From Georgenia thermotolerans (GTDB taxonomy: Bacteria; Actinomycetota; Actinomycetes; Actinomycetales; Actinomycetaceae), in NCBI RefSeq assembly GCF_009193185.1, contig NZ_VUKF01000048.1:1-32604 (forward strand): a DNA stretch of 32,604 nucleotides, in the 5' to 3' direction. The translations under genes were made by a program, and so were the position numbers. The notes below the pieces were generated by a model that saw nothing but the letters and a program-made list of their open reading frames with translations, was not told the origin of the DNA and made no database searches. Within the stretch, counting starts at the first letter, position 1; each line of letters opens with the position of its first letter. Positions 25,704 to 32,604 of the stretch are shown in pieces.

Positions 25704-26420
25704 ATGACTCCCGCCCGCCGCCCCCACGTGGCCCGGCCGCGGTCGCTCAAGGCCGCGCGCGAGCGGGCCATGGCGGTCGACGAGCTGCTGGCCCAGGCAT
25801 GGCCGGACGCCCACATCGAGCTGGACTTCACCACGCCGCTGGAGCTGCTCGTGGCGACCGTGCTCTCGGCCCAGACCACCGACGTCCGCGTCAACCAGGT
25901 GACGCCGGCGCTGTTCGCGGCCTATCCCGACGCGGCCGCCTACGCCGGTGCGCGCCGCGAGGACCTCGAGGAGATCCTGCGCCCGCTGGGGTTCTTCCGG
26001 TCCAAGGCGGCGGCCGTGCAGGGCATCGGCGCGGCCCTCGTCGAGCGCTTCGGGGGCGAGGTGCCGGACAGCCTCGACGAGCTCGTGACGCTGCCCGGGG
26101 TGGGCCGCAAGACGGCGAACGTCGTGCTGGGCAACGCGTTCGGCATCCCGGGGATCACCGTAGACACCCACGTCGGACGTCTGGCCCGCCGGCTGGGCTG
26201 GACCGACCAGAAGGACCCGGTCAAGGTCGAGGCGCGCATCGCCGAGCTGCTCCCGCCCGAGGAGTGGACGATGGCGTGCCACCGGCTGATCTTCCACGGC
26301 CGGCGCGTCTGCCACTCCCGCCGGCCGGCGTGCGGGGCGTGCGTGGTCGCCGAGCTGTGCCCGTCCTACGGGGAGGGCGAGACCGACCCGGAGCGGGCGC
26401 GGGCCCTGGTCACCGGCTGA
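25704..26420 (+). CDS. nth: Endonuclease III (DNA glycosylase/AP lyase)
   Basis: A 238-aa protein. The helix-hairpin-helix [13 protein letters not shown] (130-142) carries catalytic Lys136; catalytic Asp154 lies in VDTHVGRL. The [4Fe-4S] ligands Cys203-x6-Cys210-x2-Cys213-x5-Cys219 are all present. [11 protein letters not shown] (54-64) is the DNA-minor-groove-inserting loop region. It removes oxidised pyrimidines and cleaves the abasic site in base-excision repair. The N-terminal ~20 residues are Arg-rich and variable. The position next to crp is conserved in actinobacteria. Confidence 0.97.
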   Translation: MTPARRPHVARPRSLKAARERAMAVDELLAQAWPDAHIELDFTTPLELLVATVLSAQTTDVRVNQVTPALFAAYPDAAAYAGARREDLEEILRPLGFFRSKAAAVQGIGAALVERFGGEVPDSLDELVTLPGVGRKTANVVLGNAFGIPGITVDTHVGRLARRLGWTDQKDPVKVEARIAELLPPEEWTMACHRLIFHGRRVCHSRRPACGACVVAELCPSYGEGETDPERARALVTG

Positions 26421-26430
26421 ACGCGGCACC

Positions 26431-26452
26431 GACGGCGGCCCCCGGGCCCGTC
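26431..26452. terminator. Possible terminator between nth and the convergent hydrolase
   Basis: GACGGCGGCCC (26431-26441) can pair with GGGCCCGTC (26444-26452) with a small bulge. The rest of the 107-base gap holds GC-rich sequence and a short GTGCGTGCGTGCGC run near its end; nothing else is seen. Confidence 0.3.
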
Positions 26453-26527
26453 GTCGGCCGACCCGCAGCTCGCGGCCGTCGTCCGCCACCGCCTGACCGC
26501 CCGGCCGTGCGTGCGTGCGCCAGGTGA

Positions 26528-27460
26528 TCAGCGGGGCGAGGGCACCTCGGCGGCGAGGAAGTCCAGGAGCAGCTCGGTGACCTCCTCGGGCGCCTCCTCC
26601 GGGAGGAAGTGCCCGGCGCCCGGCGCGACGTGCTGGCGCAGCGGGCCGGCGACGTAGCGGTGGTCGCGGCCGAAGGTCCGCCCCGGCAGCAGCCGGTCCT
26701 GCGCGCCGCGGATGCTGAGCACCGGCACCTGCACGGGCCGGCGGACGGCGGCCAGGTAGCGCCGTCCGTCGGTGCGGGGCGTGGCGCGCACCAGCCAGCG
26801 GAAGTGCTCCATGGCGCTGTGCGCGGCGAAGGGCAGGCGCATCGCCTCGGTGTAGAGGTCCGCCTGCGACGTCGCCCCGTCGTTGCCCGGCGCCGACCAC
26901 TCCCGCAGCACGTCGCGCACCAGGGTGCCCTCGCGCACCGCCCGCTCGGGGAACCAGGGCACCTGGAACCGGGCGAGGGTGGTCAGGGCGCGCAGCGGCA
27001 TGCGGTTGCCCACCCGGTGCAGCGGCAGCGGGTGCGGGTTGGCGAGGACGGCGACGGCGCGGGTCAGGCGCGGGGCGAGGGAGGGCATCGACCACGCCAC
27101 CGTGCCGCCGAAGCCGTGCCCGACGACCACGGCGCTCGCCGCGCCCAGGGACCGGATCACCCCGGCGACGTCGCGGGCGAAGACCCCGGTCTCGTGCCGG
27201 TGCGGGGGCTTGTCGGAGCCGCCGAAGCCGCGCAGGTCCATGGCCGCCACCTGGTAGCCGGCCGCCGCCAGCGCGGGGATCTGGTGGCGCCAGGACCACC
27301 AGAACTGCGGAAAGGCGTGCAGCAGGACGACGAGCGGGCGGTGCGCCGAGGGCTCACCCGCCAGCACCACGTGGAACTGGGCGCCGTTGGCGGGCACGTT
27401 GCGGTGCTCCCACGGTCCGGGGATGAGCACGCAGCTGGGATCGGCAACCACGCCTGGCAC
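26528..27460 (-). CDS. EphE-like alpha/beta hydrolase without a nucleophile
   Basis: A 310-aa protein with epoxide-hydrolase-type features: LLHAFPQFWWSWRHQIPALA (46-65, oxyanion motif HxFP) and AMDLRGFGGSDKP (73-85). The acid Asp255 (GAQDRLLP) and His284 (GAGHFLPEE) are in place. The nucleophile motif, normally GHDxGG or GHSxGG, reads VVVGHGFGG, with Gly116 at the nucleophile position. In Mycobacterium an epoxide-hydrolase homologue (ephE) lies near nth-crp, so this is probably its positional equivalent. It may be a non-catalytic binding protein. The GTG at 27460 opens the frame; TACGGT (27464-27459) would instead favour a leaderless GTG at 27451. Confidence 0.85.
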   Translation of the reverse strand: MPGVVADPSCVLIPGPWEHRNVPANGAQFHVVLAGEPSAHRPLVVLLHAFPQFWWSWRHQIPALAAAGYQVAAMDLRGFGGSDKPPHRHETGVFARDVAGVIRSLGAASAVVVGHGFGGTVAWSMPSLAPRLTRAVAVLANPHPLPLHRVGNRMPLRALTTLARFQVPWFPERAVREGTLVRDVLREWSAPGNDGATSQADLYTEAMRLPFAAHSAMEHFRWLVRATPRTDGRRYLAAVRRPVQVPVLSIRGAQDRLLPGRTFGRDHRYVAGPLRQHVAPGAGHFLPEEAPEEVTELLLDFLAAEVPSPR

Positions 27461-27481
27461 CGTATCGGGTATCGGAGGGTG

Positions 27482-27805
27482 TCAGAGCAGAGCCAGCACC
27501 GCCATGTAGGTGCCCGTGCCGCCCACGATGCTCAGCAGGGCGTTGCGCCGCCACAAATGCAGCGCCGCGGTGACGACGACGCCGGCGAGCTCGGGCAGCC
27601 CGTGCGGGGCGGCGGTCAGGTCCACCGACGAGAGGGTGTAGACCACGAGGATCGCCATGACGCCCAGCGGCATGGTCCGGCCCAGGAACGACACGAGCGC
27701 GGAGTCGCGCACCCGGCGCAGCGCGAGGAACGGCGCCAGCCGGAGGGCGTAGGTGACGGCGAAGATCACCAGGAGCGTGAGCAGGATGTGGTCGGGGCTA
27801 GGCAT
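27482..27805 (-). CDS. azlD: AzlD-type branched-chain amino acid exporter subunit
   Basis: A 107-aa protein with four hydrophobic segments. YALRLAPFLALRRVR and FLGRTMPLGVMAILVVYTL are the AzlD/BrnE family stretches. AzlD is the small partner of AzlC in exporters of branched-chain amino acids and, in Corynebacterium (BrnFE), methionine. Its ATG lies within the end of azlC (eight-base overlap), the usual arrangement for obligate partners. The downstream gap of 21 bases leads to the hydrolase on the same strand, which may be co-transcribed. Confidence 0.9.
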   Translation of the reverse strand: MPSPDHILLTLLVIFAVTYALRLAPFLALRRVRDSALVSFLGRTMPLGVMAILVVYTLSSVDLTAAPHGLPELAGVVVTAALHLWRRNALLSIVGGTGTYMAVLALL

Positions 27806-28616
27806 CCTGGTCCTCCCGGGGGCGGGCGCCGCCGTCGCGGACGGGGCGTGTGCCGGGCTCGGCGGGCGCGGTGGCCAGGTGGTGCTCGCCGGTTGCGGCG
27901 GGGGCGGCGCGGCGCCTGGTGCCGAGCGCGAAGCGCGCGATGAGCACCAGGACGAACGCCGTCAGCGCGATGACGAGCATGCTGCCCGGGGCGACCACCA
28001 GCGCCAGCGCCGCGCACGCCAGCGCGACGAGCAGGGTGGGCAGGTCCGGGGCGGCGCGGAAGGCGTCGATGGTGAGCACGACGAACAGGGCGGTCAGGGC
28101 GAAGCCCAGCCCCTCGGCGTCCAGCCCCAGGCGCGCCCCGAGCAGGGCGCCGGCGGTGGAGCCGGTGAGCCAGTACAGGTGGCAGATCACCTGGGTGGCG
28201 AGCACCCGCGTGCCGGTGAGCCCCTGCTGGGGCTTGGTGGCCAGGAGCGCGTACGCCTCGTCGGTCAGGGCGTGGACGCCGTACAGCCGCCCGAGGGCGG
28301 AGCGGATCTTCAGCAGCGGGAAGCTCAGCCCGTAGAAGACGTGCCGGAAGTTGACGAAGAAGGTGGTCGCGGCCACCTGCGCCAGCCCGACCCCGCCGGT
28401 CACCAGGCCGATGGCGAGGAACTCCATCGAGCCGGCGTAGATGAGCACGGAGAAGACCGGCGCCCACCACCACGCCAGGCCGCTGGTGGCGAGGAGCACC
28501 CCGAAGGCGGCGCCGAGCGGGAGGTAGCCCATGCCGACGCCGACGGTGTCCCGCGCGGCGAGCGCCACCTCGTGGCGCCGGTCCGGGCGCGCGGCGGCGG
28601 AGGGGGCGGCGGGCAT
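27798..28616 (-). CDS. azlC: AzlC-type branched-chain amino acid exporter subunit
   Basis: A 272-aa protein. About seven membrane segments and the family stretches LPLGAAFGVLLA, FSVLIYAGSMEFLAIGL, FFVNFRHVFYGLSF and ALTDEAYALL. The last ~45 residues are a hydrophilic Ala/Arg/Asp tail (TRRRAAPAATGEHHL...) that overlaps the azlD start. Together with AzlD it exports branched-chain amino acids. The start at 28616 is supported by a leaderless promoter. No Lrp-type regulator is adjacent. Confidence 0.93.
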   Translation of the reverse strand: MPAAPSAAARPDRRHEVALAARDTVGVGMGYLPLGAAFGVLLATSGLAWWWAPVFSVLIYAGSMEFLAIGLVTGGVGLAQVAATTFFVNFRHVFYGLSFPLLKIRSALGRLYGVHALTDEAYALLATKPQQGLTGTRVLATQVICHLYWLTGSTAGALLGARLGLDAEGLGFALTALFVVLTIDAFRAAPDLPTLLVALACAALALVVAPGSMLVIALTAFVLVLIARFALGTRRRAAPAATGEHHLATAPAEPGTRPVRDGGARPREDQDA

Positions 28617-28628
28617 GCTCCCAGGCTA
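28617..28628 (-). promoter_or_regulatory. Leaderless promoter of azlCD
   Basis: Minus strand: TAGCCT (28628-28623), six bases GGGAGC, then the ATG at 28616. GGGAG is too close to the ATG to serve as a normal ribosome site. Confidence 0.6.
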
Positions 28629-28704
28629 AGCCGGGCGGCGGGGGCCGAAGGTCCGCGGGCCGGTCAGGGTCCGGATGCCGGGATGCTGCCGGGGACGCTG
28701 GGCC

Positions 28705-28767
28705 GGGCACCTTCGTGAGGTGCCGCACGGACGCCGGGCGGGCACCTTCGTGAGCGGTGCCGCACGG
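28705..28767. repeat. Two hairpin-forming direct repeats
   Basis: GGGCACCTTCGTGAG followed by GTGCCGCACGG occurs at 28705-28730 and, with two extra bases, at 28740-28767 (period 35). The first copy folds as GGCACCT-TCGTG-AGGTGCC. They begin the 318-base acs-azlC gap, which holds repeats but no gene I can support. Confidence 0.7.
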
Positions 28768-28786
28768 GCAGGTGCGCCTCAGAACG

Positions 28787-28839
28787 AGCCAGCGGTGTAC
28801 TTCCGTCAGGCAATGCCTGACGGAAGTACACCGCTGGCT
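28787..28839. repeat. 53-nt perfect inverted repeat
   Basis: The left arm 28787-28812 (begins AGCCAGCGGTGTACTTCCGT) and the right arm 28814-28839 (begins TGCCTGACGGAAGTACACCG) are exact reverse complements of 26 bases around a single A at 28813. The palindrome is less GC-rich than its surroundings. It is much longer than any terminator here and is flanked by other repeats, so a repetitive palindromic (REP-like) element or a mobile-element scar is more likely. Confidence 0.9.
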
Positions 28840-28867
28840 GGGCAGCGGAGCGGGTCCGGGACGGCGC

Positions 28868-28920
28868 GGGCAGGCGCACCGGCGGGGCCCCGCCGGGACG
28901 GCCCGGGCAGGCGCACCGGC
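28868..28920. repeat. Direct repeats flanking a palindrome
   Basis: GGGCAGGCGCACCGGC occurs at 28868-28883 and 28905-28920. Between them lies the palindrome GGCGGGGCCCCGCC (28881-28894). A diverged copy, GGGCAGGTGCGCC, occurs at 28766-28778, on the other side of the 53-nt inverted repeat. Confidence 0.65.
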
Positions 28921-28921
28921 G

Positions 28922-28939
28922 CGGGCGCCGCCGCGCCCG
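28922..28939 (-). terminator. Possible acs terminator
   Basis: CGGGCG and CGCCCG around a six-base loop, seven bases past the acs stop on the minus strand. It is short, but GC-only. Confidence 0.35.
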
Positions 28940-28946
28940 TCCGGTG

Positions 28947-30938
28947 CTACCGCTGCATGCCCTTGCTGATCTGGTCCATGACGCTCGAGTCCGCCAGCGT
29001 GGTGACGTCGCCGGCCTCGCGGCCCTCGGCGATGTCGCGCAGCAGGCGGCGCATGATCTTGCCCGAGCGGGTCTTGGGCAGCTCGGCCACCACGAGGATG
29101 GACCGGGGCTTGGCGATCGGGCCGATCTCCTTGGCCACGTGGTTGCGCAGCTCGGCGACGACGTCCGCGCCCTCGCCGGCCTCGTCGGCCCGCTCGATGG
29201 CGTCGGCGCGCAGGATGACGAACGCCACGACCGCCTGGCCGGTGGTGTCGTCCTTGGCCCCGACGACCGCCGCCTCGGCCACGATCGGGTGGGAGACGAG
29301 CGCGGACTCGATCTCGGTGGTCGACAGGCGGTGGCCCGAGACGTTCATGACGTCGTCCACCCGCCCGAGCAGCCAGATGTCGCCGTCGTCGTCCTTCTTC
29401 GCGCCGTCCCCGGCGAAGTACATGCCCTCGAAGCGGGACCAGTACGTGTCGTAGAAGCGCTGCGGGTCGCCCCAGATGCCGCGCAGCATCGCCGGCCACG
29501 GCTGGGTGAGCACGAGGTACCCGCCGCCGCCGTTGGGCACCGGCTGGCCGCGCTCGTCGAGCACCTCGGCGCTGATGCCGGGCAGCGGCACCTGGGCCGA
29601 GCCGGGCTTGGCGGCGGTGACGCCGGGCAGCGGGGAGATCATGATCGCGCCGGTCTCGGTCTGCCACCAGGTGTCCACCACCGGGGTGCGGTCGGCGCCG
29701 ATGGTGCGCCGGTACCACATCCACGCCTCCGGGTTGATGGGCTCGCCGACCGAGCCGAGCACCCGCAGCGAGGACAGGTCGTGCTTGCCGGGGTACTCCG
29801 CGCCCCACTTCATGCACGTGCGGATGGCGGTGGGGGCGGTGTAGAGGATGGAGACCTTGTACTTCTCGACGAGGTCCCACCAGCGGTCCTTGCCGGGGGT
29901 GTCCGGGGTGCCCTCGTAGAGGACCTGGGTGGCGCCGTTGACCAGCGGGCCGTAGGTGACGTAGCTGTGCCCGGTGACCCAGCCGATGTCGGCGGTGCAC
30001 CAGTACACGTCGGTCTCGGGCTTGAGGTCGAAGACGTACTTGTGGGTGAAGGCGCACTGGGCGAGGTAGCCGCCGGTGGTGTGGAGGATGCCCTTCGGCT
30101 TCCCGGTGGTGCCGGAGGTGTAGAGGATGAACAGCGGGTGCTCGGCCTCGACGTCGACCGGGGTGTGCTCCGGGGAGGCGGCGGCCAGGGCGTCGGCCCA
30201 GCGCACGTCGCGTCCCTCGGTCCACGGCACCTCCTGGCCGGTGCGCTCGACGACGAGGACGTGCTCGACCGGGGTGCCCTTGGCCAGCGCCTCGTCCACG
30301 GCGGGCTTGAGGGCGCTGGCCTTGCCGCGCCGGTAGCCGCCGTCGGCGGTGATGACGACGCGGGCCTCGGCGTCGTTGATGCGGCTGTGCAGCGCCTCGG
30401 CGGAGAAGCCGCCGAAGACCACCGAGTGCGGGGCGCCGATCCGGGCGCAGGCGAGCATCGCGATGACCGCCTCGGGGATCATCGGCAGGTAGATCGCCAC
30501 CCGGTCCCCGGTGCGCACCCCCAGGGCCTCCAGGGCGTTGGCCGCCCGGGAGACCTGCTCCTTGAGGTCGGCGTAGGTGATGGTGCGGGTGTCGCCGGGC
30601 TCGCCCTCGAAGTGGAGGGCCACCCGGTCGCCGTGGCCGGCCTCGACGTGCCGGTCGACGGCGTTGTAGGCGGCGTTGAGCCGGCCGTCGCCGAACCAGC
30701 GCGCAACGGGGGCGGCGGAGAAGTCAAGGACCTCCGTGAAGTCCTCCGACCAGGTCAGCAGCTCGCGCGCCTGCTCGGCCCAGAAGCCCTCACGGTCCGC
30801 CGCCGCCCGCTCGTACAGGTCGGGCCGGGCGTTGGCCTGGGCGGCGAACTCCTCGCTGGGCGGGAAGGACCGCTCCTCGCGCAGCAGGTTCTCCAGCCCG
30901 CCCTCGGGCGTCGCAGCAGTGGTCTCGTGCTGGGACAT
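28947..30938 (-). CDS. acs: Acetyl-CoA synthetase (AMP-forming)
   Basis: A 663-aa protein of normal length. The AMP-binding P-loop is [11 protein letters not shown] (273-283). Further on are the WWQTETG substrate-site motif, the hinge segment [18 protein letters not shown], and the C-terminal catalytic lysine Lys627 in [13 protein letters not shown], the residue whose acetylation switches off bacterial Acs. It makes acetyl-CoA from acetate, ATP and CoA. The ATG at 30938 with GGGAGGA five bases upstream is chosen over an open extension to 30980. A near-consensus CRP site lies 36 bases upstream of the ATG, in line with known cAMP control of acetate use. Confidence 0.97.
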   Translation of the reverse strand: MSQHETTAATPEGGLENLLREERSFPPSEEFAAQANARPDLYERAAADREGFWAEQARELLTWSEDFTEVLDFSAAPVARWFGDGRLNAAYNAVDRHVEAGHGDRVALHFEGEPGDTRTITYADLKEQVSRAANALEALGVRTGDRVAIYLPMIPEAVIAMLACARIGAPHSVVFGGFSAEALHSRINDAEARVVITADGGYRRGKASALKPAVDEALAKGTPVEHVLVVERTGQEVPWTEGRDVRWADALAAASPEHTPVDVEAEHPLFILYTSGTTGKPKGILHTTGGYLAQCAFTHKYVFDLKPETDVYWCTADIGWVTGHSYVTYGPLVNGATQVLYEGTPDTPGKDRWWDLVEKYKVSILYTAPTAIRTCMKWGAEYPGKHDLSSLRVLGSVGEPINPEAWMWYRRTIGADRTPVVDTWWQTETGAIMISPLPGVTAAKPGSAQVPLPGISAEVLDERGQPVPNGGGGYLVLTQPWPAMLRGIWGDPQRFYDTYWSRFEGMYFAGDGAKKDDDGDIWLLGRVDDVMNVSGHRLSTTEIESALVSHPIVAEAAVVGAKDDTTGQAVVAFVILRADAIERADEAGEGADVVAELRNHVAKEIGPIAKPRSILVVAELPKTRSGKIMRRLLRDIAEGREAGDVTTLADSSVMDQISKGMQR

Positions 30939-30973
30939 CTGTGTCCTCCCTGTCATCGGTGGCCCGCTACCAG

Positions 30974-30989
30974 TGTGCACTGGCTCACA
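30974..30989. promoter_or_regulatory. CRP/GlxR-like site upstream of acs
   Basis: Read on the minus strand, TGTGA-GCCAGT-GCACA matches TGTGA-N6-TCACA at 9 of 10 fixed positions. A weak -10, TAGCGG (30969-30964), would place the site over the -35 region. This is the best of the three candidate sites in the window. Confidence 0.6.
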
Positions 30990-31073
30990 TCGCTTCAGGG
31001 CAACATATCGAACCGGTGGCCCTCACCCGCACCCGGGCGGGTCCGCTCGCGCTGTGCGCGAACACGGCCTGGG

Positions 31074-31940
31074 TCAGCGCACCCCGTGGCGCGCCCCGCC
31101 CTGGCCGAGGTCGCGGCGGGCAGCCTCGCGCCGGCCGCGTTCCTCGGCCCGCCCCAGGCGCCGGGCGCCGTGGGAGACCACGCCGACCAGGACGAGCGTG
31201 AGACCGGCCTGGGCCAGCCGGCCGCTCGGGCCGTCGGCGAGCAGGTGGTGCGCCACGTTGCCGCCGAGGTCGCCCTGGCTGCGGACCTGGTCCAGGACCG
31301 GGGCGAGGGCGTCCGCCGTCGGGCCGGGCAGGAGCACGAACGCCGCCCCGGCGAGGAGCACCAGGGCCCCGACCACCAGGGCGCCGAGGGAGGACCAGCG
31401 GGCCGCCAGGAGAACGACGGCGAGCACGAGCAGCCCGCAGACGAGCTCGACGACGGCGGCCGGCGCGAGGGTGCCGGTGGCCCAGGGGCTGTCCTCGCCC
31501 AGCGTGAGGCGGGCGCCGGCGTCGGCGACGAGGTACCAGGCGACCGGCGCGAGCAGCAGGGTCACGACGAGCGCCCACACGTGCGCCGCCGCCCGCGAGC
31601 GCGGCCGCGCCTCGCTGGCCCCGGCGAGGGCGACGTCGGCGGGGTCGGGGGCCTCCTGCCACCGGGGCCGCAGCCCGGGCACGGTGTCCTCCCGGGGCGC
31701 CGGGAAGGCGGACGTGGGCGGCTCGGGGTGCTGGTGCGCGGGCGCCGCCGGCTCCGCCGTGGGCTGCGCGGCGGGCTCGTCCTGCCCGGCGGGGGGCTCG
31801 TCGAGGCGGCCGAGCAGGCGCTGGCGGCGCACCGCGGTGGACTCGAGGTCGTCGACGTCGTGGGGGCGTGCCCGCCGGCCGGGGGCGGTGACGGGATCCG
31901 CGGAGCCGGGGTGGTCCGGGCTGGTCTCAGGCGTGGTCAC
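31074..31940 (-). CDS. Hypothetical membrane protein (paralogue of the next gene)
   Basis: A 288-aa protein. Residues 1-115 are hydrophilic and Pro/Ala/Glu-rich, probably disordered cytosolic sequence. Four membrane segments follow: about 119-139 (HVWALVVTLLLAPVAWYLVA), 160-180, 184-208 and 243-260. A basic tail (ARRLGRAEERGRREAARRDL) ends it. I do not recognise a named family. Helix motifs HVWALVVTLLLAPVAWYL and AARWSSLGALVVG resemble those of the upstream gene, so the two look like a tandem duplication. The GTG start has GAGGAGG four bases upstream, and a TACCGT -10 lies 24 bases away. Confidence 0.75.
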   Translation of the reverse strand: MTTPETSPDHPGSADPVTAPGRRARPHDVDDLESTAVRRQRLLGRLDEPPAGQDEPAAQPTAEPAAPAHQHPEPPTSAFPAPREDTVPGLRPRWQEAPDPADVALAGASEARPRSRAAAHVWALVVTLLLAPVAWYLVADAGARLTLGEDSPWATGTLAPAAVVELVCGLLVLAVVLLAARWSSLGALVVGALVLLAGAAFVLLPGPTADALAPVLDQVRSQGDLGGNVAHHLLADGPSGRLAQAGLTLVLVGVVSHGARRLGRAEERGRREAARRDLGQGGARHGVR

Positions 31941-31963
31941 GGGGCCTCCTCGGGGTCCCCGTC

Positions 31964-31969
31964 ACGGTA
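31964..31969 (-). promoter_or_regulatory. -10 box of the 288-aa membrane protein
   Basis: TACCGT on the minus strand, leaving a short leader that contains GAGGAGG as ribosome site. Confidence 0.4.
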
Positions 31970-32023
31970 TCCGGACGTGCGACGTCGCAGATGGGCGCCG
32001 CGCCGGGACCGCCCGGGCCGGGG

Positions 32024-32604
32024 TCAGGCGGCCACGAGCGCCAGCTCGGCCCGCTCGAGCCGCCGGCCCGACCGGCGGGCCCAGTGTGCGGCCGCGGCGC
32101 CGAGCACGACGACGACGCCGACCAGGAGCAGCTCGCCGGTGCCGAGCGCCGAGACGACGGTGACGGTGCCGATCACCGGCCACAGCAGGTTCAGCAGCCA
32201 CTCCTGGCCCAGGGTCGCCAGCGCCGCGGCGGCCGTGGGGAGCAGGTACATCAGCCATCCGGCCAGCTGCGGGCCCAGGGAGGACCACGCCGCCAGCGCG
32301 AGGACCACGACCAGCAGGAGGCAGGCGAGCAGCAGCCACGGCTCGCGCCAGGGGTGGGCCCCGCCGGTGAGCGACAGGGTGAGGCTGAGGTCGTTGGCCG
32401 CCCGGCCGAGCAGCCAGATCGTCGGCGGCGTCAGCGCGAGCGCGAAGAACGTGCTCAGCGCGTGCGCGGCCAGCCGGGTGCGCGGCGGCAGCGGCGGCGC
32501 GGGCACGGCGGCGACGTCCGCGTCGTCCCTCCGGGCGGTCGCCGGGCGGGCCAGCGCCCGCTCCTGACCGCGGCCGGCCCGCCGGGCCAGGTGCGCGGCG
32601 AGCG
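32024..32604 (-). CDS. Hypothetical membrane protein, 5' end uncertain or outside window
   Basis: The frame is open from TGA at 32024-32026 to the window edge. The last start codon inside is a GTG at 32506 (160 aa), but the frame upstream of it (LAAHLARRAGRGQERALARP) reads like coding sequence, so the gene probably begins further out. Four membrane segments: LSTFFALALTPPTIWLLG, WLLLACLLLVVVLALAAW, GWLMYLLPTAAAALATL and LLLVGVVVVLGAAAAHW, then a basic tail. Order and motifs (WLLGRA, LAAWSSLG, LVGVV) parallel the 288-aa protein downstream. Function unknown. Confidence 0.65.
   Translation of the reverse strand, partial: LAAHLARRAGRGQERALARPATARRDDADVAAVPAPPLPPRTRLAAHALSTFFALALTPPTIWLLGRAANDLSLTLSLTGGAHPWREPWLLLACLLLVVVLALAAWSSLGPQLAGWLMYLLPTAAAALATLGQEWLLNLLWPVIGTVTVVSALGTGELLLVGVVVVLGAAAAHWARRSGRRLERAELALVAA

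Noticed and set aside
28944-32567. 1207-codon open frame on the + strand opposite acs and the membrane genes
   Set aside because: It is the antisense shadow of acs and the 288-aa gene: no recognisable domain, a Gly/Arg/Val/Asp-rich composition, and it crosses several promoter regions. Long antisense frames are normal at this GC content.

Overview
The window is chromosomal DNA of a very GC-rich actinobacterium. I estimate well over 70 % GC, which leaves long spurious open frames opposite nearly every gene. Actinobacterial hallmarks are a WhiB-family Fe-S regulator, a class A PBP with a PASTA domain, a GlxR/Crp-type regulator, GTG starts, and promoters with a good TANNNT -10 box but poor -35 box. 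The gene order nth / crp / ridA / DUF4177 / whiB / ponA / metallophosphoesterase (19.8-26.4 kb) matches the nth-crp-whiB4-ponA2 neighbourhood of Mycobacterium and the wblA region of Streptomyces as I remember them. Nothing here fixes the genus; an order such as Micrococcales is only a guess.

Layout. 1-5.0 kb (+): 3' end of dnaX, recR, a TauE/SafE-type exporter, then lysC-asd, the first and second steps of the aspartate pathway; lysC carries an internal ribosome site for a separate regulatory subunit. 5.1-9.6 kb: a VOC protein, a convergent S9 prolyl-oligopeptidase-like hydrolase, and a prpB-prpC pair (2-methylcitrate cycle) whose prpB product has lost several active-site residues. 9.7-15.0 kb: two small ORFs, a GlxA/FtrA-type AraC regulator with palindromic DNA upstream, an NfeD-slipin membrane operon, a NUDIX hydrolase and a VIT1-type metal transporter with a DtxR-like site. 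15.0-17.8 kb: a Tat-exported PhoX-like phosphatase with a possible Pho box, and a GNAT acetyltransferase.

17.8-19.7 kb looks like the eroded end of an integrated element: a small ORF, an alpha/beta hydrolase with an odd C-terminal tail, and the C-terminal stub of a tyrosine integrase next to a tRNA-Pro(CGG). 19.8-26.4 kb is the conserved cell-wall/regulator cluster. 26.5-32.6 kb (all -): an EphE-like hydrolase without a catalytic nucleophile, azlCD, an intergenic region with a 53-nt perfect inverted repeat, acs with a near-consensus CRP/GlxR site, and two apparently paralogous membrane proteins.

Three themes stand out. (1) At least seven genes have TANNNT followed by exactly six bases and then the start codon, the signature of leaderless transcripts. 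This corrects several starts. (2) Three CRP-like sites (upstream of whiB, between crp and nth, upstream of acs) occur in the same window as the crp gene. (3) Two enzymes (PrpB-like and EphE-like) keep their fold signatures but lack key catalytic residues. No CRISPR array, complete transposon or complete phage was seen.
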